From: Harmonia axyridis
Lineage: Eukaryota; Arthropoda; Insecta; Coleoptera; Coccinellidae
Length of the DNA stretch: 64,000 bases
Direction of reading: 5' to 3'
NCBI RefSeq assembly: GCF_914767665.1
Contig: NC_059503.1
Span: 34,038,001 to 34,102,000, forward strand
The notes under the pieces were generated by a model. It was not told the DNA's origin, did not search any database, and saw only the letters and a list, made by a program, of their open reading frames with translations. Shown here in pieces: positions 11,216-23,034 of this stretch. The translations under genes and the position numbers were made by a program. How positions within the stretch are numbered: the stretch's first letter is position 1; the number at the start of each line of letters is the position of its first letter.

Positions 11216-12779
11216 CTTCACCGTCGCACATTGAGAGATTAGATTCTTCAAATCTTCAGATCTTGTAGCAATAGCTCGAATTATTGCACCAGGTTCACTA
11301 TTGCCGGCTGAGATAGTGGTTTGAAACTTCCCAAAAATGCTTCAGTTTTGCGAACGTAAAAAAAAAACAGTCTCGAACCCCGAAAGCAAACTATATACGA
11401 ATTGTTTTTATATGTAACTCTCTTGAAACCTTAATTTAACCAAATTATTTATTCGGTGTTCCGACAATCAAACTTGAAGGCTTTGATGTCTCAATTCCAT
11501 TTGCATCAGCGAACCAGTAGAGAATGAACTGGGAAAGAATAAAATACATTTAACCTAAGAAACCTTTTCCTCTTCCTCATAACCCTACATTCCCTCTTTC
11601 CAACCACCCTTCTAGGTGGATTCGTTCCAAACTTTGCACGTAATGTCTCACGGGCCACTGGAGACACACAAGTTAAGGATTACACGGAAACAACCCCGAA
11701 ATACCTGAAATATATACGGCTGTCTCTCTCATCCATGTGAGAAACTTTAAACTTCAGGAAAAGTGACACTGCTGCGACGGCCAGACAGCTTCTCGTATTG
11801 CTTTTGTCCCTGATGTTCCGCTCGAGTTGTAACAATGTGGATGTACTTCTATTTCTAGAAGTTTAGGACGATCTTGTTGCTTTGGTTTGAACAGTAAGAG
11901 GTTATGCGATGCTGTAATAGCGTTGGAATGGTGAAATGGTCTGGAGGAGTGTTGAATTTTTTAATATTTATGAATTTCTATATCTTGATATATGCTCATT
12001 GCCTGCCAGAAATAATAATTTATTCAAGTCAATATACTGACAACAACATCACTACACAAGAAGAATGGTGTGGTAATAATGCCAACAGTATAATATCTTC
12101 CTTCCAATATCAAATTTAACACATGAAAAGTTCAAAAGCATGAAGTATAGTTCTTCCAATCTTACTTGAACTTGTCCAGAGGTTCGTTTGATATCATGCC
12201 ACAACAATGTGCGCTAACTATAGTTAAAAATGATATTTCCGCGATTGTATTGAACTCTGATGTTAGTTCTTTCAGTTAATTCGCGACGTGAATAGCTTTT
12301 ATTGTGACATCAATAATGTGACTGTGTTATTCTACTGTGTTAAAATTTGATTATTCTATATTATCTAACTGTAATATACTAGCAAGGAACATTATCAACT
12401 TGCATAAAATAATAAGCTCACGGAAGTTTTTTAGATGAACTTGGAAATGTTCAGTCTGTAGATAAGTGAAACAAGTAATAACATTGATGAAATTGATCAA
12501 AAAATAGAGTGGGAATCAAATTGATTAATCTCCTCTGGTCCTTTTTGTATTCCACCGAAAATCTTTTCTTCAATGATCATTAGGATGCGAAATCATTTTC
12601 TTCAGAACTCAAGATATCATTACAGACATTGAAAGTAACTGGAGGAATAGATTTGATAGCAACAGATGCCACTGAATTATGCCAAACGTCATCTTCAAAA
12701 CCACTGAAAACCTCTCTCATTTTCTCTATGACTGTATAATTCTTTCTCGGTGTTCGATTAAATTTTTTTTAAACGATTT
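11216..12779. other. No recognised gene or element; GC-richer part 11560-11830
   Basis: Apart from homopolymer runs, I recognise nothing here. The segment 11560-11830 has noticeably more G and C than its surroundings and no transposon signature, so it could be host unique sequence. The 71-codon frame at 11904-12119 begins in similar sequence and has a hydrophobic stretch near its start, but no family match is apparent. Confidence 0.3.
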
Positions 12780-12829
12780 TTAATAACTCCCCGAACCAGT
12801 GTTATTGCCGAAATGTGAAATATGAGCAT

Positions 12830-13095
12830 ACCTCTAGCAATAAAAGTGACCAAATTGACACATACTATTTCGATAGACAATCAACTAGCGTACTGGAATT
12901 ATGGTCTGTTTTAGTCAGTAGAAACAACACAATCGACACATCTTGGTTTCAGAGACGATCTGTTAAATAGCGGAGTTTGGTTGAAAGTACTATTAGGCAA
13001 TAAATTACCTGATCCCAAATGAATTTCTGGTAAATTGGACAACACTTGTATAATCGAAATATTCTGACTTCTTCCAGGTCATTTTATATGAACTA
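12830..13095 (+). repeat. Interspersed repeat, related to 49155-49655
   Basis: Two blocks of this segment recur in the same order near 49 kb. The first carries GTGACCAAATTGACACATAC and CAATCAACTAGCG. The second carries GAGACGATC.GTTA and ends with TTGGACAACACTTGTATAAT and a sequence close to the MITE right half at 56202-56412. The two blocks are adjacent here but separated by about 240 bp near 49 kb. The family is unassigned. Confidence 0.5.
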
Positions 13096-13615
13096 CACTA
13101 TAGGACACTAAAAATACTGAATAAATTTCCATTTCATTTGTATATAAGTTCATTTCGATATATGGTGTATTAATTAAACTACGAAATTATTACGATGAAA
13201 AAAAATCACATCGCTCTAGAGCTCTAATCGTAGGAATAATTAGTATAATTATTATTCGGATAAGAGGTCATTAGCAGTTGAGGTCAACAAGGTTAATCAA
13301 ATTTGTGGAACTACACGTTGGCGGCCCGTATGCATGCAATGTTGCTTCACCTTGTTAATTCGCTACTCAGCTAGATCGATTCCGATTTTGTGGTTGAATA
13401 CTTGTGAGTTACGAGGGTTCTATACCATTTCAGCGATCAGTTCAAAAATTGGTACGCTTTATCTTCGGCTAAAGACCATCGATTCATATGAAGTTTTCAC
13501 TATAATTCATTTTGAAGTTTTCGACATTGCAAGTTCAATTTTTGGATTTTACTGAAGAATAAATATATACATGATATAACTTTCCGAAAAAAAAATTTCA
13601 CATACAAATATTATA

Positions 13616-15419
13616 CAGGGTCTTTCACGAGGAACCTCACCCATATTTATACGGGAAACTACTGAACGTATTTTCATGAAATTCAGCATTCATAAGTATT
13701 TCACGATGCTGATGGAATCTAAAATATTTTCAAGGCATGCGCACCTCCGGTTTTTCCGGAAATGACGTCAACTTCCGTTTTTCAAATTAGAACACCATTT
13801 TTTTATTGCAGAAATAGATTCCTTAGAAAATCAAGTTATTTTGATGTAACATTTTTCAGTTTTGGTTGGAAAATTCTCTCTGAGCGGGAAAATTAAAAAA
13901 AAAATCGAAAAAAGAGCTCCGCTGAAACAAGAATAACTTCGAGGTTTTTGGATGGAAAATTTTCATTTTTGGGATTTTTCAAGATGTAAGATTGATGTAT
14001 CCACTTTGAAAATCGAAATCGCGATTCATGATACAGGGATTGAAAATATCGCTTTCAAAGTTAGGGATGACAAAATCGTGAAAAATCAATTTTTTCAAAT
14101 TAGAACCCCATTTTTTTATGGCAGATATTGAAACTACGATAAAAAATAATGTGAGTGTATGCATCACACCCTTGCCCTAAAGTGGATATTTTCTGAGTTA
14201 TTCACAAAAAACTGTTTTTCGTCTTGAATTTTCAGCTATTTCTTTTCCCTTCACGCCAAAAAGATGAAATTTTCAGGAACTGTTACTTAAACCATGTTTT
14301 AGATTTTACTACCCTAATATGCAAGAGAAAAAAGTTACAGGTTGTTCCTAAATAGATGGCGAATTTTGATTCGAATTTGTATCGGAAACCTCTTTATTTC
14401 AACTAATCTGGGTCGGTCAGGAAACCTCTCAATGAACAATCGAATCGTTCTATCTACAACTTTATTACATTCTCCATGAAGTAGAATGAGATTTAAATAA
14501 TCTTCATTGGTAAAATTAGGCAAAGTGATCGATTTTATGACTTAATACGAATTATCACCAAATTAATAGTAAACACAAAATGCTACTGAATAAAGAGGAA
14601 TTTGGCAGATGTAATTAATGATATCTATCATTAAAAAAAAAGAATGTAAAACATGGTAAGTTTTTGCATATGGTTCATAAGGAATTATTTATTTATCACT
14701 GGAGAGAAAACCGATGGCCGATTAGTTGAAATAAACATGGTTTAAGTAACAGTTCCTGAAAATTTCATCTTTTTGGCGTGAAGGGAAAAGAAATAGCTGA
14801 AAATTCAAGACGAAAAACAGTTTTTTGTGAATAACTCAGAAAATATCCACTTTAGGGCAAGGGTGTGATGCATACACTCACATTATTTTTTAACGTAGTT
14901 TCAATATCTGCCATAAAAAAATGGGGTTCTAATTTGAAAAAATTGATTTTTCACGATTTTGTCATCCCTAACTTTGAAAGCGATATTTTCACCCCCTGTA
15001 TCATGAATCGCGATTTCGATTTTTAAAGTGGATACATCAATCTTACATCTTGAAAAATCTCAAAAATGAAAATTTTCCATCCAAAAACCTCGAAGTTATT
15101 CTTGTTTCAGCGGTGCTCTATTTTCGATTTTTTTTTCGAATTTTCCCGCTCACAGAGAATTTTCCAACCAGAACTGAAAAATGTTACATCAAAATAACTT
15201 GAAATTTTCTAAGGAATCTATTTCTGCAATAAAAAAATGGTGTTCTAATTTGAAAAACGGAAGTTGACGTCATTTCCGGAAAAACCGGAGGTGCGCATGC
15301 CTTGAAAATATTTTAGATTTCATCAGCATCGTGAAAAACTTATAAGTGCTGAATTTCATGAAAATACGTTCAGTAGTTTTCCGTATAAATATGGGTGAGG
15401 TTCCTCGTGAAAGACCCTG
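13616..15419. mobile_element. 1.8-kb palindromic foldback element (CAGGGTCTTTC family)
   Basis: Two arms, 13616-14300 and 14733-15419 (about 685 bp each), are near-identical inverted copies differing at a few percent of positions. The tips are CAGGGTCTTTCACGAGGAAC and its complement, flanked by TA on both sides (13614-13615, 15420-15421). The arms contain GGAAATGACGTCAACTTCC-type sequence and no open reading frame of note. The 432-bp centre contains the start of a transposase on the minus strand, described separately. The structure fits a deletion derivative of a Tc1/mariner-superfamily transposon with very long TIRs. Confidence 0.9.
14335..14523 (-). pseudogene. N-terminal DUF4817-like helix-turn-helix of a DDE transposase
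   Basis: A 62-codon open frame starts with an ATG at 14523 and begins MPNFTNEDYLNLILLHGECN. It then shows IERFPDRPRLVE. This layout (start Met, aromatic-T-x-E-[ED]-Y, a hydrophobic helix, G-E-C-N, then RFP-x-R) is that of the DUF4817 domain found at the N terminus of insect Tc1-mariner-type transposases. It binds the TIRs in intact family members. The catalytic part is absent: the frame ends after about 60 residues. It sits in the loop of the palindrome 13616-15419, which ties the CAGGG termini to this transposase lineage. Confidence 0.7.
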
Positions 15420-15820
15420 TATAAACAAACGGTTTTTCCCGAAATTAAAATTAAAGACGTAAACTTATTTTAAATTCTTGCCTGTGGTAGAAAAAAGCGG
15501 TCAATCACAGGAACGTTTGAGATTTTTCGCTCAATCTGAAAAGTGGAGGGAACTCAAAAACGCTGAGGAGAGAGGAGTGAGAACCACGTGGTATAAACTC
15601 CATCTTAAATCTGAAGGTCGTGTAGTAGTGTAACTGTTTTAGACTTGTTTTATACGTTCATTTGAGAATGGTGAGATTATGAGGGTGCGGTTCGAAATAT
15701 TGAAAGAATAAAGATACCGCATTTAATGGAAATGAAATATACGTTCAATTTTTCTGATTAAGAATTTCTATATCTCCTTATCTGGTTTATAAAATTATTA
15801 TTCATGATAACCACTATGTA

Positions 15821-16274
15821 TGTGGGATCCGAATTCTTAATCAAGGATACGCTACTGAATTGACGATACGAAAACGGTGGACCATGCAGATTTATCGACA
15901 TAGGAAGACGTGAGGGGAAGAGGTACTTGAGACTTGAGACTGAGACTGGAGTACGATATAGTCGAACTAGGGTGGTATTCGATTTTACAGATTAGACGGA
16001 AAAAGTTGAATAATTCGACATGAGAGATGAGACGCATATGGTTCGACGTAAAAGAGTAGACGCAGCGAGTTAGAGAATTTCGACGTTAGATATAGGGATC
16101 TACTCGAATAATTAGACGATCAACAATTAGACGAAATAAAATAACTTCAATAGACGAAAGTTCAGTGCCTGAACATTAATTTGACGTTGAGATTGTACAA
16201 AGTGTGAATAAACAATAGTTAAGTACCGGCGGCCTTTATTATAACCCCTAGACAAACATTATAAAAACCCTACA
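15821..16274. mobile_element. Short solo LTR with 4-bp duplication TGTA
   Basis: The block starts TGTGGGATCC and ends ..CCCTACA, and it is flanked by TGTA on both sides (15817-15820 and 16275-16278). The start resembles TGTAGGATCC and the end resembles CCTACA of the three longer solo LTRs at 20189, 29254 and 42166. The interior shares their style of repeated AGACGA/TTCGACGT words. At 454 bp it is about half their length, so it is a divergent or internally deleted family member. No internal retrotransposon region is present on either side. Confidence 0.7.
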
Positions 16275-16309
16275 TGTATGTTTATGGTAAATTGGAAGTT
16301 TGATTCCCA

Positions 16310-16388
16310 GTAAATTAATTTTATTTCCTTTTTCTGTTGTAACTAGTGTTTTCCCCTAAATAAAGAGTTATTATTATTATTATTATCT
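16310..16388 (+). repeat. LINE-type 3' tail (plus strand) with ATT microsatellite
   Basis: CTGTTGTAACTAGTGTTTTC followed by an AATAAAG signal and a (TTA)n run (16368-16386). The same sequence occurs at 21670-21714. This pattern fits the 3' end of a retrotransposon in plus orientation. It shares its microsatellite with the tail of the minus-strand LINE to the right. Confidence 0.5.
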
Positions 16389-17410
16389 TTATTCATTGGG
16401 ATAAGAATACTAACAGGTTTTCCTACACACAAGTGTAGTCACTAATTATTAGCAAAAAAAACATACAAACGAAACGCAAATTGAAATTAAATAACTTCAA
16501 ATGAACTATAGTGCAGAATCAACGAACGACTCCTTCATTACATCAAAACCTACATTTTTCAACATGTTTTGTTCTCAAACTTTTTCCAACTGCCAACAGA
16601 CATGTTCAAAGGGGGTCCGTAGGTATTACTTGAACATCGCCAAAAATCTACGAATTGGCGATTTCGGAGTAACGTTCAAACGATGGAAAGGTACAACAAA
16701 AGTTTCATTTAATCTTAATATTCTGTCCGGAGTTCTAAAGGACAATAACTGAATGTGAGTTGAAGGGACCAAAAAGATCTATTCTGGAACTTATATAGAA
16801 AACTTTTGTGATTCATGTTTCTGCAGTTTTCCAAACTGACTAACTGAGTATTTCGAACCTAGATTGTGCTGTTATGTATGTCCAGTCAGCTTTCATTTGT
16901 CCTGACCAGATTACTATGACGACGAAAATTGAATCGAAGCATTTCTCTTGAAGATGTAAAAATGTTATCAAAATGTTCAATGAAATGCAACTTGGTATCA
17001 AAAATCACTCCCAAATTACAAATATTCTGAACCCTTCGTAAATTGAAAACACAAACTTCGGAACATTCGTATTCCTATTTCCTAGTAAAAGAAATTCTGG
17101 AACATTTATTCGGGTTGGGAAATAGACCCTTCTCCCTGCAATACTGAGAGCACCTATCCAATTCCACCTGAAGTAAAGCAAAATCCTCAATACGCTCTAT
17201 CTTCAAGAAATATTCTGAGGTTGTTTGCATAATTTCAAAACCAGTAGGTAGTACCAAAAGATGAAGAGACATCATTAATATATGTAAGTGAAACTAATAA
17301 GGACATACATACAGAATGAATATAAATAGTGTCGAAGCCCAGGTGGGAACACTGAGGCACACCCACGTGTTGAAAAATTTTCTAAACTTTTGGCCTCTCA
17401 CACATACAAG
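16380..17410 (-). pseudogene. LINE reverse transcriptase relic, 5'-truncated
   Basis: On the minus strand, ordered reverse transcriptase motifs of a non-LTR retrotransposon appear in broken frames. They are GVPQCSHLG (about 17365; the family usually has GVPQGS), YINDVSSSF (about 17285), LLQVELDRCSQYCREKG (about 17165), NPNKC and ISFTRK (about 17090), and LGVIFDTKLHF (about 17000). The YADD active site is not readable. The 3' part (16380-16850) is non-coding and ends, on the minus strand, with AATGAATAAAG and a (ATA)n tail. Many stops make it inactive. The clade is not certain (CR1- or R1-like). Confidence 0.75.
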
Positions 17411-19199
17411 CTGAGATCAAATTAATATCAGTCGAAAATTTTCGATCATAATGAAGATATGGGAGTTCATAACTCAGGCATTTGCTCATAGATCACCTTT
17501 ATCTCTGCAACAAATATCCTTATGGGGCATACCCCTAATCCTTATTCAGTTTGAGGTCCTCAATCTCCACCAAGCCCTCACCATGTATATATCAAGACAA
17601 ATTTTTCAAATATTTCATTGTGATATGCAGTACGTTTTTCAAGATCTGCTACTGTAATTGCTAATTAATCATTTCATTGTTTCGTAAATTGGCTCCACGA
17701 ATAATTTGAATTTAGAAACTAAAAAGTCTCAATTAAAATTATTTGAAGTAATCACGATTGTGGATAAAAAGTATGGAAGTACTGCCAATAGATTTTTTGA
17801 TATAGTATTCAATATAGTATATAAGGGTGAATTTTGTTTCTGGAGAAATGTAGCGTTTTACTACTATTTGTACAATTTACTCAGTCCAAGTGTGCACGAC
17901 TGATTATTACCCTTAGTCTTTGAATTTTTCATGGTCATAATCCTTGGTTTTTCCAAGAGAATTTATGGAAGCGTTCAAGACAGAAAATTTTTCTTAAAAC
18001 ATATTGAATTTGTAAATGAATTGACTCAAGACATGTTTCGACACTGATTGAGAGTATTGGTATGGATAAGCCCATAATACAATCAAAAACCATCTCTGAA
18101 CAAGATAACCTTCAACCCTCCTCATAATACCCACACAAAAAATAGGTCAGGAACCCTCCTGTTTACTTCGAATCTCAGACACTGACCGAAACCACACTCT
18201 TACTTCATTCCCAAATTGGATGGATAAAATATGGATCGATATCTGTTCTCATCTGCGAGAGTATCCCCAAATGGAGCTACGTAATTGGATATAGTATAGC
18301 TCTGCTTCCATTGATACAAAGGACCGAAATTGGCGAAGATGTTTCTGGAGAGACGTTAATATTGAAATAAGATTTCTCAGTGGGATAAATCAGATGTAAA
18401 TGGAAATGATAATGAGGGTAGTAAGGCAACGTTTGCCTCTTGAGGAAGACCCAATTCAATTGAATCTGTCCTTGTTGGGTTTTCAAGTGAATACTATGAA
18501 GAGTAAAGTTCAATCTCAAATCATCTAGAAAATAACAGTTTCTGAGGATGAAGCAATGAATATTGGTAAAATTGAACTTGGATAATATAATATTCGAGAA
18601 AATATGTCTTCATAATATCTGCAACTGTGAACACCTCAGTTGACCGAGTAACTAAAAAATCGCTAAAAACCCAACAACATTTTTCAACCAATTCGATGTA
18701 GTCTCTATTGGTGTTATGGATTGAACTTTTCTCGAATAATAAGTTTCATTCGATATTGTGGTGAACTGATTTCAAAGTTTTTGGATAGTATAGTAGGTAA
18801 TTTAAGATTTCGGCAGATACCTATAAAAAGTGTTCTTCAAGCTCTATAACAAACTTCTTTTCCCATGAATATGATCCCATTCGTGAGCTAGCGCCATGCT
18901 TCTTATCTGCAGTATCAGAACGAAAAATTTTTTTTGAAAATGACTTGAGGTAACTGAAAACCGGCGCATTCGCCATTTTGCATTATAATTTTTAAGGATC
19001 TTTTGTCTTGGAATATTTCGGCGAAAATATGTTTCTAAAACTATTTTTAAATTAATAAAATGATTCAATTAGTAATAGGCAATTTTGTTTGCAGATTGTT
19101 CTTCGCCCATAATTTGGTGACTAGTTTTTTGACGAGTTTGGTGACGATATATGTTTCTATATGTAGAAAATACAAATGGAATAAATTGCTTATCTCGTT
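17411..19199. other. No recognised gene; one weak repeat pair member
   Basis: Only AT-rich unique-looking sequence was seen. Segment 18940-19015 is similar to 21238-21310 (both contain GGTA-CT--AA-CC-G-CGCATTC and CCATTTTG in order), so it is a copy of an old repeat. Segment 18080-18330 is somewhat GC-richer without any recognisable function. Confidence 0.3.
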
Positions 19200-19201
19200 T
19201 A

Positions 19202-20135
19202 CTGTACCTATTCATGAAAAATCCCGAATCACGTCGAATTGAATTTTAAATTGTCATTTTTCTTCGTAAAAATGCAAACCCTACATTCAACCCCCATTCG
19301 AAAGTCCCCAATATTTCAAATAGAAATTATGGGCTTGTTATACATCGTTTGAAAGGTCCTTTTTCTATTTAGAAAGTTTATCATTTTCAAGTTTATTGTA
19401 AAAATCTAAATAGAAAAAAATAAAATCAACTGATTAGTGATTGGCACACAAGTTCTGTAACTTGGCCAAAGAGATCTTCTAAGGTTTAATCTTGTTTTGT
19501 TTTTGAAATTGGGTACAACATCAAAAACCAAAGTTCAATACAAAATGTAGTGAAAATATTGTGGATTTTAATGAACTAAATGTTTAAAGTTTTCACCGCG
19601 AAGGCTTAGGTAACATTGAAATTCAACATTCAAATCAAGGGGTATTGTTTCGTACACAATCCTCTTCACATATCCCCATAAACAGAAATCCAAAGGGTTA
19701 AGATCAGGGACAATGTACTACCGGACATTGCGTTGGTAATCTGGTGGTGTTCCGTTGTGTTGGAATCAAATCATATTCTCAATAATAATAATCTAAATGA
19801 ACTTCATTTCGAACAGCATTCTCTATCACATCTTGAAAGCAAATAAGTTTTAGAATAAGACTAAGATTTGGGAATATTCGGAAGAATTGCGTTAATTATA
19901 TGATTTCACATTTTTTTAGTTGGATTGATGCAATATTCTCGATATCAATAATGGTTCTGAAAAGATAAGAAACCTTTTATACGACATATCACAAGTCCAT
20001 ACTTCCCATTTGAAGAATTGAAGGTGTACCCGTCTTTCGAAAAGGGTTGAAGGTAGGGTTTGCATTTTATGAAGTAGAATGGCAATTTGAAATTTAAAAT
20101 TAACGTTTTTTGGGCTTTTTTATAATGAAGTACAG
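19202..20135. mobile_element. TA-flanked Tc1/mariner-type element with about 170-bp TIRs
   Basis: Inverted ends 19202-19390 and 19930-20135 match imperfectly. The tips are CTGTACCTATTCATG and, inverted, CTGTACTTCATTAT; both TIRs contain AAATGCAAACCCTAC and TTCAACCC--TTCGAAAG. The flanks are TA (19200-19201, 20136-20137). The interior holds minus-strand transposase remains. At 934 bp it is too short for an autonomous copy and is internally deleted. Confidence 0.75.
19615..19785 (-). pseudogene. Transposase catalytic-core fragment inside the 19202-20135 element
   Basis: The minus strand gives WFQHNGTPPDY-type sequence (about 19760), a stop, then VPDLNPLDFCLWGYVKRIVY (about 19685). These are the second and third catalytic blocks of a DDE_3 transposase (family form FQQDGAPPH and PPRSPDLNPLDFFLWGYVK). 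The second aspartate is replaced by asparagine (HNGT) and a segment between the two blocks is missing. Both would abolish catalysis. It supports placing this TIR family in the Tc1-mariner superfamily. Confidence 0.75.
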
Positions 20136-20188
20136 TAACCAAGATAATGAATTGATTCCATTTATCGTTTATACACTGTAGATCTATA

Positions 20189-21080
20189 TGTAGGATCCGG
20201 TTTATTGTTCCCTGTAAGTAATTGAGATGGTCAACCGGATGAGTGGAGCCCTATTAGTCTCTTCAAGTGCCAAGGGCATGACAAATTCAAAGAATTTACA
20301 GGGAACGAATGGTTATTGTACATAATGCACAAAGGATGAGTCTTCGGGGTGTCGAAGAATGTCATATGTCGATTGTAAAACTTAAGGGATTTATGGGGTT
20401 GGGAAAAGTTCAGAACAAGACGATCATGCCACATGTGTTTCATCTTTTTTCTCAGGCCCTAGTTCTTCTAGAATATTCGATTCCAGGAATCCGCGAAGAT
20501 CTTTGGGGGCGGTAAGGCAAAAGATTTCATTGGACTAAGAGATGGATGGTACCTTCCCCTAAGGGTGTGGTCAAACCGAGACAGGGTAGTTCCAATCGAC
20601 AGAGAGCACAGTTAAGATTAAACCAAAGACGTGTACAGACGGTACAGTTAAGATTAAACCGTAGACGGGTACAGACGGTACAGTTTAACTCAAATCAAAG
20701 ACGAGACAAGTTCGGTCGGTCAACTTAAGACGTAAGACGAAAAGACGGTTCGCGGACTAGATTAAGACGAGTCGCGAACAAGTTAAAGACGAGACGACCG
20801 AAAACTTGAAGTACGACGAAGACGTTTCGCGTAATCAATTAAACGAGAGTTAAAGACGAAATTCAGTACCGTATACCGTATAGTAGTGAGAAACTTGTTA
20901 TTAGGACGTTATTGGGATCTTCTCAATACTGAGTTTTCACTGTATAATTGTGGCTTTGTAAATAGATGTAAATAATTCAAAAGAGTTTCATTATTACAAA
21001 TCCAACAAAGTCACGGAGAAAAAGACGAAAGGCCAGGTAATCGAATCATACCTCTAGACGATCGATTAACCAAGCCTACA
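20189..21080. mobile_element. Solo LTR, copy A, with 4-bp duplication TATA
   Basis: It starts TGTAGGATCCGG and ends ..CCAAGCCTACA, the TG...CA form of an LTR with a 6-bp inverted tip TGTAGG/CCTACA. TATA flanks both sides (20185-20188 and 21081-21084). The middle (about 20570-20860) is rich in AGACG words and includes two tandem copies of a 36-bp unit (GTTAAGATTAAACC..AGACG.GTACAGACGGTACA, about 20609-20680). No gag or pol sequence adjoins, so the internal region was lost, most simply by recombination between the two LTRs. Same orientation as copy C (42166), inverted relative to copy B (29254). Confidence 0.9.
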
Positions 21081-21084
21081 TATA

Positions 21085-22431
21085 TGCAGTTATCGTGGTC
21101 TTCAAAGGTTGTAATTGGTAAATGAATGAGCGCTCAAAAGCTCATTACTTCACATCACTGTTTTCTTAATTATTTCCTTTCACTTCTGTATCCTTCGTTA
21201 AATAGCTACGTATAAGTAGTTACAGAACGAAAACAACTAGAGGTATCTTAACCCCGACGCATTCACCATTTTGTCGCTAATTTTTGTGTTACTTCGATCT
21301 CAGAATATCTGATTGTTAAGGGCCAAAATCCGACTAATAATAATATCCATCCGATTGAATACAAATTTAGAAGTAGTTTGCAAAGAGCCAACCGAATGTT
21401 CCTGCAACATTTCTATGGGACCGTATCATAGGTGACAATTTTTTTTGTAATTTTCCGATAACTCCGAACTCATCCGTCAAATCACACAGAAATTTTTTTT
21501 GTTCAATATCAAGTTCATAAATAATGCGAGTTAATCAAAAAGTCAGCAATGCAGCATTCACACATGAAAAAAATATTGATCTTTTTAAAACAAATTTTCT
21601 CAGGAAGATGTTAATTGCAGGTACTTATATGAAAATATTACTGATTTGAATTAATTCAATTTGTTTTTCCTGTTGTAACTAGTGGTTTTCACTGAATGAA
21701 GAGTCATTATTATTGAATCGGAAATTGTCAAAAAACTGAAAACACCTGAATAATGTTAAATTATATAAAAGCTATGTACCTACATTGTGTTTTTTCAACC
21801 TCCACAGTTAATCAAAATTATCAGCATAACAACCTTGTCTATTGAAAAAGTGTAAAAGTTATTGTATGTACTCATTCTTGATGTATTCCAGAGAAAATTA
21901 CATTGAAGTTGAATGAGACATACCAAGTTATTAATTGAAGTAAAATCGGTCAAATTAGACAAATCACCATGTAGCCTCAATTCCAGTTCTATAAACCAAA
22001 AATTGTTTCGAAAGTGCCTTGAACTCTCCTGTTATCTGACGGTCTTCTGCGAAATCTGTACACCTTCATACAGTTTGGTATCCTTCGATGAAGTGCAAAA
22101 GCTCCAGACCCTAAGACGGTAAATAATTTCCTCAATATTTATAAGAGAGAAATCGAAGAGAATATTCCTTGCTTTTACATGTTAAGGATATTGGATAAAT
22201 ATATAAGGTTTATCCATAGTAAACATAATATGTGATACTCAGAAAAAAATTCAAAATACATTCAACTCAATCATAGACTGTAACCAATATTACATTTGCC
22301 GTAGTCAAGATACTCCTGTACATTATACGGTTCACAACTCATAATAAATGAATACAAATCTTTAATAAAAGCCTTCTCATTGATTATAATACGAAAATGT
22401 TTTGGTGGAGCATTAAATCATTCAATGCACA
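21085..22431. other. No recognised gene; two small repeat copies
   Basis: 21238-21310 is related to 18940-19015. 21655-21714 is a second copy of the LINE-type tail at 16310 (CTGTTGTAACTAGTGGTTTTC and a short ATT run). The remaining sequence is AT-rich and unassigned; frames at 21795-22122 are short and unlike any known protein. Confidence 0.4.
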
Positions 22432-22776
22432 TACAGGGTGTTCTGATTTGTTTCCGACAAACTGAAGCGGGTGATAGATCACATCATTTTAAGCAAAAAA
22501 GTTCCTATGAACATGGGTCCGGAAATGCTTCGTTTCCGAGATACAGGGTGTTAAAGTTGAAAAAATAATTCGCGTTTTCTTAAATATCTTTCGACTGATT
22601 CCAAATAATTGCATGAAAGTTGGTACATAGGGTTTTTTGAGGTGAGAAATTCAAATTTGTGGTCGATTTGGTTGTATTTTCTAGAGGGCGCCACTGGGAA
22701 TCATTTCGTCCCCTTTAAACCGTAGCAACTTTTCTGTGCTACCCTGAACGTCATTCTGGACTAAAAAAATCGATTC

Positions 22777-22902
22777 CCCTGATTTTTCTAGTTAAAAAGG
22801 GAAAAATCATTTAAGTTGCTAGGGGCAACCGTTTCATTCCCCTGATTTTTCTAGATAAAAAAGGTATAACTCATTTAAGTTGCTAGGGGCAACCGTTTCT
22901 GA
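22777..22902 (+). repeat. Two-copy 63-bp tandem duplication inside the transposon
   Basis: Both units contain TTCCCCTGATTTTTCTAG and, further on, TTGCTAGGGGCAACCGTTTC, with small differences between them. The duplication is internal to the element 22434-23702, downstream of the transposase remnant when read on the minus strand. Confidence 0.7.
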
Positions 22903-23034
22903 GAAAAACGTATTTAAAGCCAAATCCATATTTACGTAATCTCTAAAACATGTAGAAACAAATTTGTAATAATTTTAAATTAAATATTTTTTAGAAGTAA
23001 CAATTTAGAACAAAACAAAATAACATAATAATTT

